Shown here: piece by piece, positions 42,538 to 54,485 of the stretch | Layout of the letters: every line of letters starts with the position of its first letter | Position numbering within the stretch: position 1 is the stretch's first letter | From: Massariosphaeria phaeospora | Taxonomy: Eukaryota > Ascomycota > Dothideomycetes > Pleosporales | Assembly (NCBI GenBank): GCA_011032825.1 | Contig: JAADJZ010000002.1 | Location: forward strand, 124,001 to 188,000 | Direction of reading: 5' to 3' | Length of the DNA stretch: 64,000 nucleotides | The notes under the pieces: generated by a model | Databases searched by the model: none | Seen by the model: the letters and a program-made list of their open reading frames with translations, nothing else | What the model was told of the DNA's origin: nothing | Made by a program: the position numbers and the translations under genes

Positions 42538-44431
42538 CTACACTATAACCGTAAAACTCACCGCATTGCCCGGCTCCCGCGGATAAAACTCAACGGTAAA
42601 CTTCGTGCTCTGTGCCGCCGCCCTCACTGCATCCAGCACCGCCGCCCGCAATATCAGGCCCGACTCATCCCAGTCCCACTGTCCACTGAATGTCATCCGG
42701 CCCTGCTGCAGCGGCCCGAGATACTGCGTCCAGTCGTCGACCAGGAACGTGCCGTCGCTCTTGACGGCTTTCACGGCGGCGGGGCGCTCCTGGCCGGCCC
42801 ACGCGAGCGGGATATGCAGGTCTGGCGAGGGGGCGCCGGGCAGCGGGATCGAGGTGCTGTTTCCGGGCTGCGGGGAGAGGATCACGGGTTCGGAGTAGGG
42901 GAGTAGAGTTATGGTGAGGGGGGCGCCGGAGGAGAAGGTCAGGGTTATGGTGGCGGGTAGGGAGGGGGATGGATCGGTGGTGCTGCTGTTTGACGGGAAT
43001 AGGGGGGCGAGGAAGGAGACGGGGAATGTCATTGCGTTTGCGCTGACGGTGTAGTCTCTGTCTTTGACGAGTGGAGCCGGGGAGGGGTTGTTGAGCGTTG
43101 CAGCGACGAGCGTGTTGCCGTTGAAGAGGAACGGCAGCGTTTTGGCGGTGAGCGACTCGGAGACATTATGGTATATATACGCGGAGCTGCGCTGCGTCGT
43201 TGCAGCCCCGTCGGTCGTGCTGTCCGGCAGGCTATTAACGGTCCCTTTAACTGCGTGCTGCAGGATGGAGAGCGCGGTGGCATCGCGCCACTCGTGCGTT
43301 GCGCGGTTCAGGTAGTCGTTGCCGTTGTCCCAGAGGATGGTCGAGGTGTTGTATTTCGCGGCCGTGCGGATAAACGCGTCGAAGTAGCGCCAGCGGGCGG
43401 CCGTCTCGGTGGCCACGGGCGAGGCGGACCATTCGCCGATTATCAGGGGGATGTCGGTGAAGTTGGCACGGATGGAGGCGAGGTCTGCGTCGAGGGCTGA
43501 GACGTCGGCGGCGGAGCCCCAGGTGGTTTTGCCCCAGGCGGAGAAGATGAAGTCGTCTGCGTGTGTATGTCAGTTTGGGTTGTGGTTAGGAAGATAATGG
43601 GGCGACGAGAGAAGGGGGGTGATGGCTTACATGGCGAGTAGTAGTGATACTGGATTCCCCATGGATTCTTGAACTTCGGGTTCGGGGGCTCAAACCACTG
43701 GCTTGTCTTGATACTATCCTCACCCGACCCAACCAGCGTTACAACTCTCTGTCCATTGTGCCCACCCGCATCGTTGATCGCTTGGAGGAAGATATCGTTG
43801 AACTTATTCTGCAGTGCCCCATGTTCTGCCGTCGTCCCAGGCGGTTCATTGATCGGTTCAAACGCGACACTCTCCCCTTTGCACGCCAACTTGGTCCCGA
43901 TCTGGTACCACAGCTTGTAAAACCGTTCTTCGATTTGGGTCACATTTGCGCCGGACTTAGTGAAGTCTGCCCAGCCCGAGCTGTCGTGGTGCACATTGAC
44001 GATTACGTAGAAACCCTTCTGGACAACCTCATCCACGACGTTGGACACACGCTGTAGCCAGACGGGGTCGACGGTCCAGTCCGGAGACTGCGATGTGAAA
44101 TGGTACGCCCAGGTAACGGGGAGGCGGATGCCGGCGAAACCTGCAGCTTTGACGTCGTCGAAAGTGGAAGCCACGACCGGGGGATTGTTCCATGAGCCTA
44201 TGCTTCGGTCAGCATGACGACCCAAAAAATCGAAGTACAGACTGTTTACATGCCTTCGGTTTCAATAGCGTCGAGGGTATTGCCGAGGTTCCAACCAGGG
44301 TTCATTGACTTAATGAATGTGGAAGCCGTGATGGGGGTGAAGCTTGAATTGCATGTTGGCGCGGCGGAGGTGAACGTTGCATGGACCAATGCTGTCGCGA
44401 GGAGCGCAGACATTATGAAATTGGGTACCAT
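42538..44431 (-). CDS. Secreted GH5 endoglucanase-like enzyme with X2-type module
   Basis: Three exons: 44431-44254, 44197-43631 and 43556-42538, 587 aa. The N-terminus MVPNFIMSALLATALVHATFTSAAP is a clear signal peptide. The GH5 barrel follows: MNPGWNLGNTLDA, GFAGIRLPVTWAYH, VIVNVHHDSS, acid/base Glu177 in AFEPINEPPG, YHYYSPYDF and nucleophile Glu290 in LIIGEWSAS. It is therefore predicted to cleave beta-1,4-linked glucans or related polymers outside the cell. Residues about 370-450 resemble a carbohydrate-binding X2 (Ig-like) module (RDYTVSANAMTFPVSFLAPL). A further beta-rich domain with FSGQWDWDESGLILR closes the protein. The first intron fits best as GC-AG (donor GCATGT); the GT alternative (exon 1 to 44250, exon 2 from 44202) would change EGSWNN to EGIIGSWNN. 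Confidence 0.88.
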
Positions 44432-45792
44432 TATCCTGTTAGCGATGTGTTTTGTTCTGTTACCTGGAGCTTCTCAAAGTCAAAGAGGACGATCCAGTTC
44501 ATATAACCAACATCGTGGTCTCTAAATTCCGCCTCCCTCGGCACTATGTTCGTCCACATGAAGAGAACCCGGGCTCTGTGTATTACATCCCCGCAGATTT
44601 GCTCAACAAGGAAAATTTGATCCAGTGCTGTGTCTAAGGTTGTTTAGCGCAGCAAGATCACATATCCTCACATTAACCCTATATTTGCTGCAGTGCCCTG
44701 CGCCAGCTACTCGGGTAATACGAAAAGCTCAGAATGCCTCAAACCGACAAACGTTTATTCGAGAATGGTTGATTGGCTAAAATGGCTGTAGTAGAACCAT
44801 CATAGGTAGCCGATCAAATGCGTGTACCCCGGATATATTCATATGCAGGTCCCGGCGGGCCTAATCTCCAGATGAACCCGGTTCATCATTTTCCGCCAAA
44901 GGGACACGAACTTCGGAATCGAACCGTGAAATCAGAATGAAGAGTATGTTATATGACAAGGCTGTACTCGTAACTGAGCTTCGATGACGTCCGTTGGGTA
45001 GGTATTGAGGAAACCGAGCATTTGTCGAACTGAAAAGTGGAAGCCCTTGGTGCGATGCATATGCTGTTACAGTAATCTTATTCTTCTTCGATTCTGGGTA
45101 TACTTACAAGAAGTGGTGTTATAATTACAGCAGATGTGAGGCTGGCGAAAGGTTGAAAGATATCCTTGCAACTGTGCAGCGTCCTATGAGTGTCGTGTAG
45201 ACTTAGGTCCTCCCGTGCGGAACCTATACAAGAAGCCTCGTGGCATGGTACAAGAACCAAGCAAATCCAATGGCAGCATTACCGCACTACTCCCCGCCAC
45301 GTCGGCATGTACGTGTACAGAAGAGTCAGTCAAGTCATAGTAAAACGCCTCGTAACACCATGCAGCAGCAAGAGATATCGAAGGAAAAAGGAAAGGGAGA
45401 TCATCAACGAGATTTTCATTCCTTAAGCTGAGAAAGCCCCCAAAGTAACCATTGCCCACTCGCCGAGAAGCCACGAACGCCACTGAGAAGAAGAAAATGC
45501 AGGTCGTTGTGGTCAGCGCGAACTGTTGGTACGTACCAACAGCCGGTGGACGAGTGAATGAAGAATTGTCGATTATCTGAACCTCCAATCCAAGTTGAAT
45601 ATCAAATGTTGTTCAACGCTGGAAGGTAGCTTGATCGAGGTCCGAATGATGCGGAAAGTAAAGTCCATACCATTGGTGATTGTATCTGTGCCGACTTCTT
45701 TAACCATTTTAGGGTCCACAAGATGGTGGATGGTGATGTACGCTCGATAGTGCCACCAAAAGTAGACGGTACTGTCATGACAAGTAGGTGCC
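44432..45792. other. Long intergenic region
   Basis: About 1.36 kb between the GH5 gene (5' side) and the 3' end of the RRM gene. A frame of about 134 codons on the minus strand (45184-45588) starts only at a TTG and has no recognisable domain. A GGTTCGATTCC-like word occurs at about 44915 (minus strand), but no tRNA fold is possible around it. I see no supported gene. Confidence 0.4.
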
Positions 45793-47172
45793 TTACTCCG
45801 GTCGTGGCCGCTTATGGCCGTGAGGGTTCCAGCTACCATCGTTGCCGGCTTGGTTGTTGAAGAAGCCAGGGTTGAACTGTGGTTGGTTGCTAGCGAAACC
45901 TCCCGGTCCTCCTAGGGGAATCAGGGTCAGCAATTATTCAGGTGAAGAGCGCTTTCTCGAAGGGCGGATTCCACCAGTATAAGGGTAATTAGATCGATCC
46001 GACCTACCCATTCCACCCATCATGGCCATATTGCCACCCATTCCCATCATACCAGGGTTCATGCCCATCATAGTGCCGCCCATTGGCATGTTCATCCCAC
46101 CCATGTTGTTCATAGCCATGTTTCCACCTCGCGCGCCACGGTGATTCATGCCACCACGCATACCGCCACCCATCATGCCGCCGCGATTGAAGCCACCGCC
46201 GAAGTTATTCATGCCACCCATGGCACCAGCACCAAAGTTGTTCATGGGCGCGGGTCCACCATAGCCACCCATGCCAGCCGCCATGTTACCGGCCGCAGGG
46301 CCAGAGAAATTGCGGTTCTGATAGCCCATGTTACTGCCCCTGTTGTTGTTGAAGCTGCCCCTATTGTTAAATCGATTGTAATTTCCACCGTTGCCCGCAG
46401 GGCTACCTCCGTAGTTACTGGACGATGCGCGCTCGCCGCGGTTTTTCTCACGAGTCGGAACGTCTTTGGGCGCCGTCTTGAATGGATTGATATGAGGGGG
46501 GTTGAAAACCGCCGATGGCTTCTTTGTATGTGTCTGGTTCTCGTAAAGAGAGTCCAACTGATGCTTAAGTGCAGTGGAAGCCTGCGGTGACTGAAGCTGG
46601 ACATAGACTTGGCTGTACAGGTCAGTAGGTTATACAGCGCGCCGTTACACGTCCAGTACTTACCCTTTGCTTTTGCCGTTGACCTTGTGCTCATTAAATG
46701 TGATTTCAACCAGCTCATCTTCGCAGCCACTTTGGTTCGCCCAGCCGCGTATGTCCTCCTCACTTATCCACCAGCTCAGGTCGTTGATCATCAACGCCGC
46801 GGTAGCACCGGCATCAGTTACCCGGTTATCGTCGTCGCCTTGCTTGCGCTTTGTGCCTTGTTGCTGAGGAGCCTGCTTGTGTGTCTGAAGATGATCGCTC
46901 GTCGATCCACCAGTGCTCGAGATCTGCTGGGTTGCGTCTACCACGGGCGCGTCTCCATTTGAAGATGCTTCTGGCTTGACCGCTTGGTCCGCTGTTTCCA
47001 CCATTTCCACCGCGGCTTCCGCACTGGCATCACCAGATCCATCGACCTGTGTATCAGTATTCATAGCATTGCCGTCGTCTTGTCCCGCATCTGGTTGCGC
47101 ACTTGTAGCGTTCAAGTCTGCACCGGCGTCGTCGCCATAAATATCAATGTCGAAATTGTCGTCGTCGGCCAT
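45793..47172 (-). CDS. RRM protein with Gly/Met/Asn-rich tail (CPSF6/CFIm68-like)
   Basis: Three exons: 47172-46664, 46612-46008 and 45911-45793, in phase, 410 aa. An acidic Asp/Ala-rich N-terminus (MADDDNFDIDIYGDD) precedes one RRM at about 127-193. Its RNP2-like strand is ALMINDLSWWISEEDI and its RNP1-like strand SKGQVYVQL, created by the first splice. A linker with INPFKTAP follows. About 150 residues are then dominated by GG, NN, MG and RG repeats (GGMNNFGGGFNRGGMMGGG), a low-complexity RNA-binding or phase-separating tail. The last exon ends WNPHGHKRPRPE. The single divergent RRM plus acidic N-terminus resembles the CPSF6/7 subunits of cleavage factor Im, so a role in 3' end processing is likely but inferred. 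It is divergent from SEC61 gamma over about 970 bp. Confidence 0.75.
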
Positions 47173-48145
47173 CGTTGCTGTAAGGGATCAAGTAAAGGAC
47201 TGGAGGTGAGCGGTGAAGATGACAAGTCCAGGATTCTTTGATTGGCTTGTAGATACTTGATGGTCAGCCTATTGGCCAAGGTACATGAAGTCTGTTTGCG
47301 GAGACAAATCAGCCAACTACAAGAGAATTGCAGCCTGAAAAAGAATGCCAACCGCAAGCCGTCCGCAGCGTGAGCGAGGAGTGAACAGAACAACGCAGAT
47401 CAGAGTAATACGTACAGCTCCCGTGTGGCAATGTAGAAACGGAGTCCAGAAAAGACTGTTCGACAGCGAGATGTGTAATAGCCCGATCGCCTCTGGCAGA
47501 TGCGGGAGTAGGGAAAGTACAAGATATCGGTGGAGAGAAGATGTCAAGCTTGGCCGCCGGCTCCTGCGCTGGCTCGGTGCTGAGCGCTACGCTCGCGCAC
47601 AGTCTGCGCAAAGCGTGGATGCTGGGTTACAAACGCACCCGCAGGAAGAATACAGCGCCGCGATGATGCGCCAGGAGTAATGAGATGGAATGGAGAGATG
47701 AGCCTTGAGGCTGGAGCTAGACACGTTATTCCAAGCTCTCCTTCACGCGCCCGTCCGCTCAAACCGCACGAGTCGAGTCGCTTGGTGTGATGTCCGAGGG
47801 CCCTAGCAGACGAGGTGAGTGTGCTCTCAAGGGTACCGACCTAGAGAAAGAATGTGTAGGATCAAGTGCTGTCGTGGGAGCTGCGGAGTGAAGTTGAGGA
47901 GCAGACGCGGCACTGACCACTGCGTTGGAGGACGAGCTAGGGCAGCCAGAAGGGCCTAGTGCGTCTTGGCATTTGCGCTTCAGCTTGCAATGCTCCGGCG
48001 GAAGTTGCCATCAACCCGCGATCTGGCCAGAGCCCCCGTTCGCGACTTTTCGGAACTCCCGTGTCCATCTTCACATCCCGCTCATACGCCAATTGACCCG
48101 TCTCCTCTCCGACCCTACGCCACTCCCTGCCTTTACACATTCGCC
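47173..48145. promoter_or_regulatory. Divergent promoter region RRM gene / SEC61 gamma
   Basis: 973 bp between start codons of opposite strand. Only short overlapping frames are present. It may include 5' UTR introns, but I cannot show them. No specific site was recognised. Confidence 0.3.
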
Positions 48146-48560
48146 ATGGAGAACATCAAGGAGGTCGCCGACATCCCCCAAGGTACATATGGGCTTCGTG
48201 GCTGTCAGATGGGCGCGCAGTTAACGGCAGCACAGAGTTCATCAAAGACGGACTCCTCTTCGTCAACCGATGCACCAAGCCCGATAAGAAGGAGTACGCC
48301 CGTATGTCGCACTGGAAGGACCTTGTTCGCAGTAGCTAAGTGGGAACAGGAATCTGTCAAGCGGTCGGTGTCGGCTTCGTCATCATGGGCGTAATAGGTG
48401 AGTCTAGCATCAGAGTGGATAGAGCCCGGTTGCTAACGGACATAGGGTATATTGTGAAGGTAACAGAAAACTACCATAACGAGATCGAGGCCGCACGCAC
48501 TAACATCATTCTCAGCTCGTTCACATTCCCATCAACAACATCCTCGTCGGTGGCTCGTAG
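48146..48560 (+). CDS. SSS1: Protein translocase subunit SEC61 gamma (SSS1)
   Basis: Five exons: 48146-48182, 48236-48301, 48350-48397, 48446-48459 and 48516-48560, all phase-consistent, giving a 69-aa protein. It is a tail-anchored subunit of the ER Sec61 translocon that clamps the SecY-like channel. The translation begins MENIKEVADIPQEFIKDG. It continues LLFVNRCTKPDKKEYARICQ, then the membrane helix AVGVGFVIMGVIGYIVKLVH, and ends IPINNILVGGS. This matches eukaryotic Sec61 gamma throughout its length. Four introns interrupt 70 codons and exon 4 is only 14 nt, which is why no long frame is visible. The 3' end is convergent with the WD40 gene. Confidence 0.94.
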
Positions 48561-48851
48561 ATCAAGCGCTTGTTCCGCGTTTACCAAGACAGAAGAGAGA
48601 GGCGCCTTCATTCGTATACAAACTCTGTTCACAGGGCACAAGAGCACACAGTCGGCTGCGGGTGCAGCGCAGGAAGAGCATGCCATGCATCTGCATCCGG
48701 ACAGCTGTACAATAGGGACATTGGGCAAGCGGGAGTTTGATTATATCCATGTTTTGCATCTTGGAAGCGTGCTTCACTTACGCCTCCATACACTATATAT
48801 CTTCAAAATGAATGCCAAATTCCCGAAATCTGTAGTGACGAAATAACCCAT

Positions 48852-51061
48852 TTAATCTTCGTCCATCCAATCGTCATAGAACATCGTCGGACGGTCCACG
48901 CTCCTCTGTAAGCGCTCATCATGCTCAAGCCGAGCGTTGACTCTTCTCCCAACCACGGGCTCTGCTTCGTCATCCTCCATACCGTCATTCCAGGTATGAA
49001 CCGTACATGTCCCTTGTGAAGTGCCCCATCCATTCCATGATGTAGCTGCAATCACTGGCGCATTTGGATGCCAGCTAGCATCACGCACGCAGGTCATCCA
49101 GCTGCCACCATGTCGCCCATAGAAATCGTAGGTTTCGGCGAACATATTCGGATCCCGCGGCCGCGAGTTTCTCGTTGCCTTCAGAACGTCGATTTTCCCG
49201 GCTAGTGTTGCATCCATATTCCAGACGTAGACGGAACCGTCATAACTTCCGGAATAGACGTATTTCGAGTCGGTGCTACCTTGCGGCGAGAAGTGGCATC
49301 GAATCAGTGTCTTGAGAACTTTATGACCGCGGAAAGTGACGAGAGAACAATCGTGTGGATGCGGTCGCCACATACTGTCATCGTAAGCGTTACTTCGGTA
49401 CTCGAAGCGTGTCGTAAAGGCGTTGATGTCCACGCGATCAGCTTTTTCTTTGCTCATCATCTTCCGCAGATCCCAGAGCTTGGCAGTCTGGTCCTTCGCA
49501 TTGCTGAGTACGTATCGGCCGTCTCCCTTACTATCAACGTAGGTCAGACCTTCCGTGTGGCCTAAGAACACACCGGCTTCGCGACCGTCGCCCATGCTTC
49601 GACGGTCCCACACTTTGAGCGTGCTGTCATCGGAGCCTGAATAAAGAATGTGTGGTGATTGTGAATCACCGAAACACACAGCATTGACATCGTCCTCGTG
49701 GCCGGGTATTCGCAGAATAGACTGCCGCCTCTCGATATCGTAAACGTAAACTGAATTGTCGTTAGTGCCAGCTACGATCTCCCTTCCATCACCAGAAAAT
49801 CGTATTGACCAGATCTAACAAAGAGTCAGCGCGCTTGTTCGGTATGCAGCTTTGTGATTCTTACCCCGAAGTAAGTGTGGAATCCTCGCGTGTTTTGAGT
49901 GCCGAGATTAGCGAAGTCAAGAAGGTTTGGGTCGCTCTCATTTTCAGGGTCCGTTGGCGATAGACATACTACACTCCTAATTGAGCTATATGCTAGGAAA
50001 CGATTATCAGGACTGAGTGATGCGTCTGTAATTGTCCATTGTCCATATGGATATACAACAGACTATCAAATTTAGCGCACTGCGTATTCGGATTATATGC
50101 ATATTACGCACCTTGTAGTATTTCCAATCATACGGATTTGATGTGTCGTACATTCTTACTCGGAAATCCTGTGCACAGGAGAAAAAGAAGTTGCCGTCGT
50201 CGGAGAATTGGCCAGAATAGCATCGCTTGTTATAGTGTATGATGGTGTCAGCCGTTGATTCGGGAATCATATCTTGCCTCAACAGTCTGTTTGCGTTCTT
50301 CTGTCGCCCGTCACCTCCCAAGCCTAATTCTCTTCGCATGATGTTGTAAGCCAGTCTTTTCTTTCTCTTGAGTGTATCTTGAGGCCGAAAATTAGATCCG
50401 AAAGTGCCACTATCCATCAATTCCCTTCCTGTGTCGCTGGGCACCTTCTCGAATGCCTCTTTGCCTCGGCCCCGCTTTCTCCTTGGGCCAACTGGATCGT
50501 ATCCGGTGCCCACCTCGCTTTCCTCGTCTTCGTCATCATCGACCACGGTACGACGGCGTCGGCCAGGGCGAGAGGAGGTGTCGTACGCGAATATCCGTCC
50601 AAGGCCAGCATGACCCAGTAGCTGCATGATCTGGTCCCGCGTAACTGTACTCGTCAGCTCATTGTGAGAGGTTACGATCTTGGTGAACGCACTGTATACA
50701 GGTCGCTGTGCATTTGCTGATCCGGTTCCGTTGCCATCACCTTCGGCGTCCTCGTCCTCTTCTGCGAACTCAACTTCAATATCTGCTCCACCCAATATCT
50801 CGGCAGCATCTTCACGAGATAATTAGCATGGCACACTAGGCTTTTCGCTTCTTTATTTGCCGTACCGTGAAAGTTTAGTTCCTCATCCTCATCCTCATCT
50901 TCCTCATCTTCCTCGTCCTCTCCGTCTTCAGGTGCGGGCATGTACTCCATGTCGTCATCATCCTCTTCTGTGTCGTGCCAGAACGGATCGGCCGGGTCGT
51001 AGACGATCGTCCGGGGGTCCTCGGTCTCGTTCGTGATGTCCGGCGGCTGTGAAGCACTCAT
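48852..51061 (-). CDS. WD40-repeat protein, DCAF11/WDR23 (LEC14B) family
   Basis: Four exons: 51061-50866, 50809-50112, 50062-49865 and 49814-48852, 684 aa. DCAF11/WDR23 proteins are substrate receptors for CUL4-DDB1 ubiquitin ligases, a role inferred by family. The N-terminus (MSASQPPDITNETEDP) leads into a long acidic tract, then the conserved DQIMQLLGHAGLGRI. Next come a basic RRKRGRGKE patch and the family block LAYNIMRRELGLGG. Seven WD repeats follow, for example YSGQFSDDGNFFFSCAQDFRVRMYD, IWSIRFSGDGREIVAGTNDNSVYVYD and YSGSDDSTLKVWDRRS. Exon 3 must start at 50062 (acceptor GATAG), because the later ACAG would put a stop in frame. This restores YPYGQWTITDASLSPDN. The protein ends FYDDWMDED. 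Confidence 0.9.
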
Positions 51062-52258
51062 GATGGTGGCAGAAGGGATAGCCAAAGACAATGAGGTCGA
51101 CAGTGAGTGCAAGCACGCATCACAGATGTGGTAAGCTATTCCACTTTCGCCGATAAGCTTAAACCCTATCTCCGGCCCACGTTAGCTCAACCGAGGTGTC
51201 ACCCCGCCCTCCGCTAAGCCTGTTTCTTTGTGCAGTCCCACACCCTCAGTCACCTCACCATCACCGCCCGTGATGTGAAGATTTTCTACATTTGATAGCT
51301 TGGCGACAACGCTCAGTGCATGGCTTCGACAGTGCAGCCAACCACATTGCCCCGAAAGCCAACCTACGCCGAAAGCTTTGGGTAATTCCGAAGTCTTTGA
51401 CCTCCTACCCGCCGATTGTGGAGATCATGATCTGAAGAGCGTCTCTAGAAGATCAGCTTCTTCGTGAAATTTGGCTGTTTGAATCCTTACTGAATAGGCA
51501 GACTCACTCGAAGGCGACCTTCCAACATCATGTCGAATTACTATGCACCTCTAGCACAGCAATCGTCTCTCCAATGGCGACCAAGAGATGGTATAGACAT
51601 GGCGTTGAGAGAGGGAGATGAATGGGAGGATGGGTGGGCAGGAAAGAGATCGAAGAACGATTGTTCCGTGCCTCGCGGCGTCATTCTAAAATGTGGTTCT
51701 GATAGCCCGGCTATAAAAAGATTTTGGACACCGTGGAACCCGTAACGCGCTTTTTAGGAGCTACTAGACACTGTTTTGCTTCTCATGAAGCCAAAGTCCA
51801 TTCAAGCTCACTAGTAAGTAATACATGCATCTGGGAATGCCATTTTCACGGAGCCCGCCACAAGACCGATGCTGCTTTCTCCTTGACGAGACTAAAAGGC
51901 ATTGTGTTTGCAAACAGGTATATGGACCCCTCCGCGATTCCCGGAAACTTCCCCGCACGAGTGTTTCTGATTCATAGTCGATGATGGCACGTATGCGTGT
52001 TACGGGTCTGATTTACCAGTTCGTCGGTACTGCCGCAAGAGTCAGCAGAGGTCAGGTCTTTTCGATGACTCCAAAGCCCGCAGACCTCGGAGTCACTGTA
52101 GTCCGTGCCCAGGAAGTTTAAAGACGCATCATACAAGACATTCTAGATCTCATTCCTATTCCTATTCCCCACGATTCAATACTTGCACTCATTCTGATCT
52201 GGCCTCTCCGTACAACATATTCGATCGATACATACTATTCACGGCTTCTGTATAGGCA
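51062..52258. other. Intergenic region
   Basis: About 1.2 kb between two divergent genes. One ATG-initiated frame of 71 codons (51530-51745, MSNYYAPLAQQ...) is Trp/Asp-rich and unrecognised; its reality is doubtful. No RNA gene or repeat was recognised. Confidence 0.35.
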
Positions 52259-53437
52259 ATGGACCGGAACTCCGCAGATTCGACCCGAGGAACTTTTTCT
52301 GGATTGCTCACCCCTGAGATGCTAGAAAAGTTCTACAAGGACTTGGATGACCGTCGCATTTACTCCATCCGGAGAATTAGGTTTGCACACGAGCAGATGG
52401 AGAAATTCACTAGGAACCATAGCAGTTTCGTGCTCCAGGACATCAACGGCAAAGAGCAAAGTCTGGTGTGTCCAAATTTGGTAACCGACTTGGAGAACTC
52501 TCCAACGTACGTCAGATTGTTCCGTGTCTCATACGCAAGGGACCAGTACCCTCTTTGTTCTGACACAACAAGTTGATCCTGTACTGATTAAAGCTGCAGT
52601 CAAAAACTCATGATACAATACAACACATATGCAGCACTGGCTGATTCTTCCCTGATAACCCGCGATGAATGGCTCTTCCGGTGGCTACCTGTGAAAATTC
52701 TTGTTTTCTTTTCTGATGAATATTTCTCAAGACAGCCTCCAGCATATGATTATGAATTGGAGAAGAAACTGGAGAAAGATGCATCTTACTGGAACAAGCA
52801 TCCAGAAATAAATGCTTTCTTGCCCAAATTGAAAGTCAATGCCAGCAAATCGACCAAAGTCAAGAAGATCGTGGGCTTGTGCGTGGGCCAGGTGGGTCTT
52901 TCCGGCTATACCGATGAGCATCTTAGGTTTTCCGTCTATGCTAAACATCTACTCGCTTTCGACACTGCCATATGCTTGGAACAAGAATATTCGGAATCGC
53001 GTACCATTAAAATACACCTCTACAATCCACATTACTCAGATCAAGACAAGATCGTCCTCCAGAAGGACGGGGGAAAACGTGTCGTTATCGAGGAGTCTGC
53101 TCCGGACATCCTGGCCATGATTGACGCGGACACACTGGTATTTGCACAAGATACTGAGATTTGGCCGTGGCGCCAAGTGATAGCGGATATCACATCAGGA
53201 TTTAATGGACCGGCAGCAATATTCTGTACCCGGATTCCGTTCACAGGTAGACCATCATCTGAGGATTGGAACGACTTCTATGAGAGCCAGGACCACAACG
53301 AAGCGCGCGGGGGATCCGTGAACAGGCATGTTGTTGCCATGTTCAAGAGGTATACTGAGATTGACTGCAGTCAGTATCACTATTTGGTGCCGGTGGGATA
53401 CATGAAGCCGAAGCCGACAGAGGAGGCTAAGCCGTAG
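52259..53437 (+). CDS. SRR1-like domain protein
   Basis: Two exons, 52259-52506 and 52600-53437, joined in phase 2 (93-bp intron, donor GTACGT), 361 aa. The first exon is a charged helical region (LTPEMLEKFYKDLDDRR). The C-terminal half follows the SRR1 pattern: KKIVGLCVGQVGLSGYTDEH (a glycine-containing strand-turn), then IKIHLYNPHYSDQDKIVLQ (comparable to the DPxYtexDkevL motif), then MIDADTLVFAQDTEIWPWRQVIADI and GPAAIFCTRI. SRR1-like proteins are widespread in fungi. Plant SRR1 acts in light signalling and the clock, yeast Ber1 in microtubule-related processes, and the biochemical role is unknown. There is no signal peptide. The domain call rests on motif pattern only. Confidence 0.65.
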
Positions 53438-53828
53438 GCATGGGCAGGTTGTGGTAGGATCGTTACAGATGGGTATGTGTATTTTCTGTGTATTATGTGT
53501 TCACCTTTGTATTATGACTTGCAAATACGAGACTGTATCATCATTTGACCACATTGCTGCCACTTGAAGCAAGACATTCACGCTCTTCGTATGGGAGGCC
53601 GGGCTAGGCCAGTGACTGACAATAAAAGTTACGTGTGATTCGAATTAAATATGATATGATAAAACAACCCGACAAGCGGATGAGCAGACAAGTTTCACAA
53701 GCGTACGGGATGTAGACCATTGGGCATCTCGACGGTGACTCAGATGTGTGCCAACCAGACTTGCCACGGAGAACAGTACGACATGAAGGATAATTCAACT
53801 GCTGTATACGATCCATGCATCGCTTGCG
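53438..53828. other. Convergent intergenic region
   Basis: 391 bp between the 3' ends of the SRR1-like gene and the small secreted protein gene. It is AT-rich, with no coding frame or repeat that I can support. Confidence 0.35.
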
Positions 53829-54485
53829 CTAGTGATTTCCGCACTTAAAGCTCTTTACACCTTCGAGTTCGGGACTCCAGATCTCCTCGTTGTTCAATGG
53901 ATAGTCGCTCTCGAGTGGCTCCGAGTCATAGACCTCGCAGGCCTCATCTCTACGTGGCACAATTGAGTCAGTTATCATAATGATTATAGCTCCGCTGAAG
54001 GCATATCCACTTACTTGAAGAACTTGCAGAAGTTGCATTCTTTCCTAACCCAAAATAGGTATGCTGAGGTTGCACCAGGAGTCTCCCCGGGCTGCTTGAG
54101 GACCTGGCATTCCTTGTCCTTGGGCCTAGAAGTGACGGTCCACTAATTAGCAGATGTTCTCTAGACGGAATTCGTATACTGGATGCGCAAAAGACCCTTG
54201 TGGCCACTATACGGCTAACCGAACCACGGAGAGTACCGTAGGGAAGTTCTCGTTTGAGTGGAAGTATCTTCTTTGCGAGCGTATTTACTGGACTACATAA
54301 TTATACGCGGTAGCGATATGAGGATTCGGGTCGTATCCGGGTACACTTTTGTATTGATCCCAATAATATTTGTCGATATATCTGCCACATTCCGAGTATT
54401 CTGTTCCTGGACTCGGTGGGGGGGCGCTAGGAAGGGCAGTGGTGAGGGTCACCAAGATGGCCATGGCTACGGTGGTGAAATACAT
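53829..54485 (-). CDS. Small secreted Cys-containing protein (effector-like candidate)
   Basis: Three exons: 54485-54289, 54125-54015 and 53949-53829, joined in phases 2 and 2 with GT-AG ends, 142 aa. The predicted start MYFTTVAMAILVTLTTALPSA is a good signal peptide with likely cleavage near Ala21. An upstream in-frame TTG is not a credible start. The mature chain of about 120 residues has six cysteines (SECG, KECQ, ECNFC, EACE, FKCG), an even number compatible with three disulphides. It also has aromatic-rich stretches (DKYYWDQYKS, YLFWVRK). I do not recognise the family. Size, secretion signal, Cys content and a gene-poor flank match the usual profile of candidate secreted effectors of plant-associated fungi, but that role is inference. 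The first intron (163 bp) is long for this window, so a missed exon is possible. Confidence 0.55.

Noticed and set aside
44880..44945. Possible minus-strand tRNA with GGTTCGATTCC
   Set aside because: Only three T-stem pairs form and there is no matching 5' acceptor strand upstream.
45184..45588. Minus-strand frame of about 134 codons in the GH5/RRM intergenic region
   Set aside because: The frame opens only at TTG, has no domain and no plausible upstream exon.
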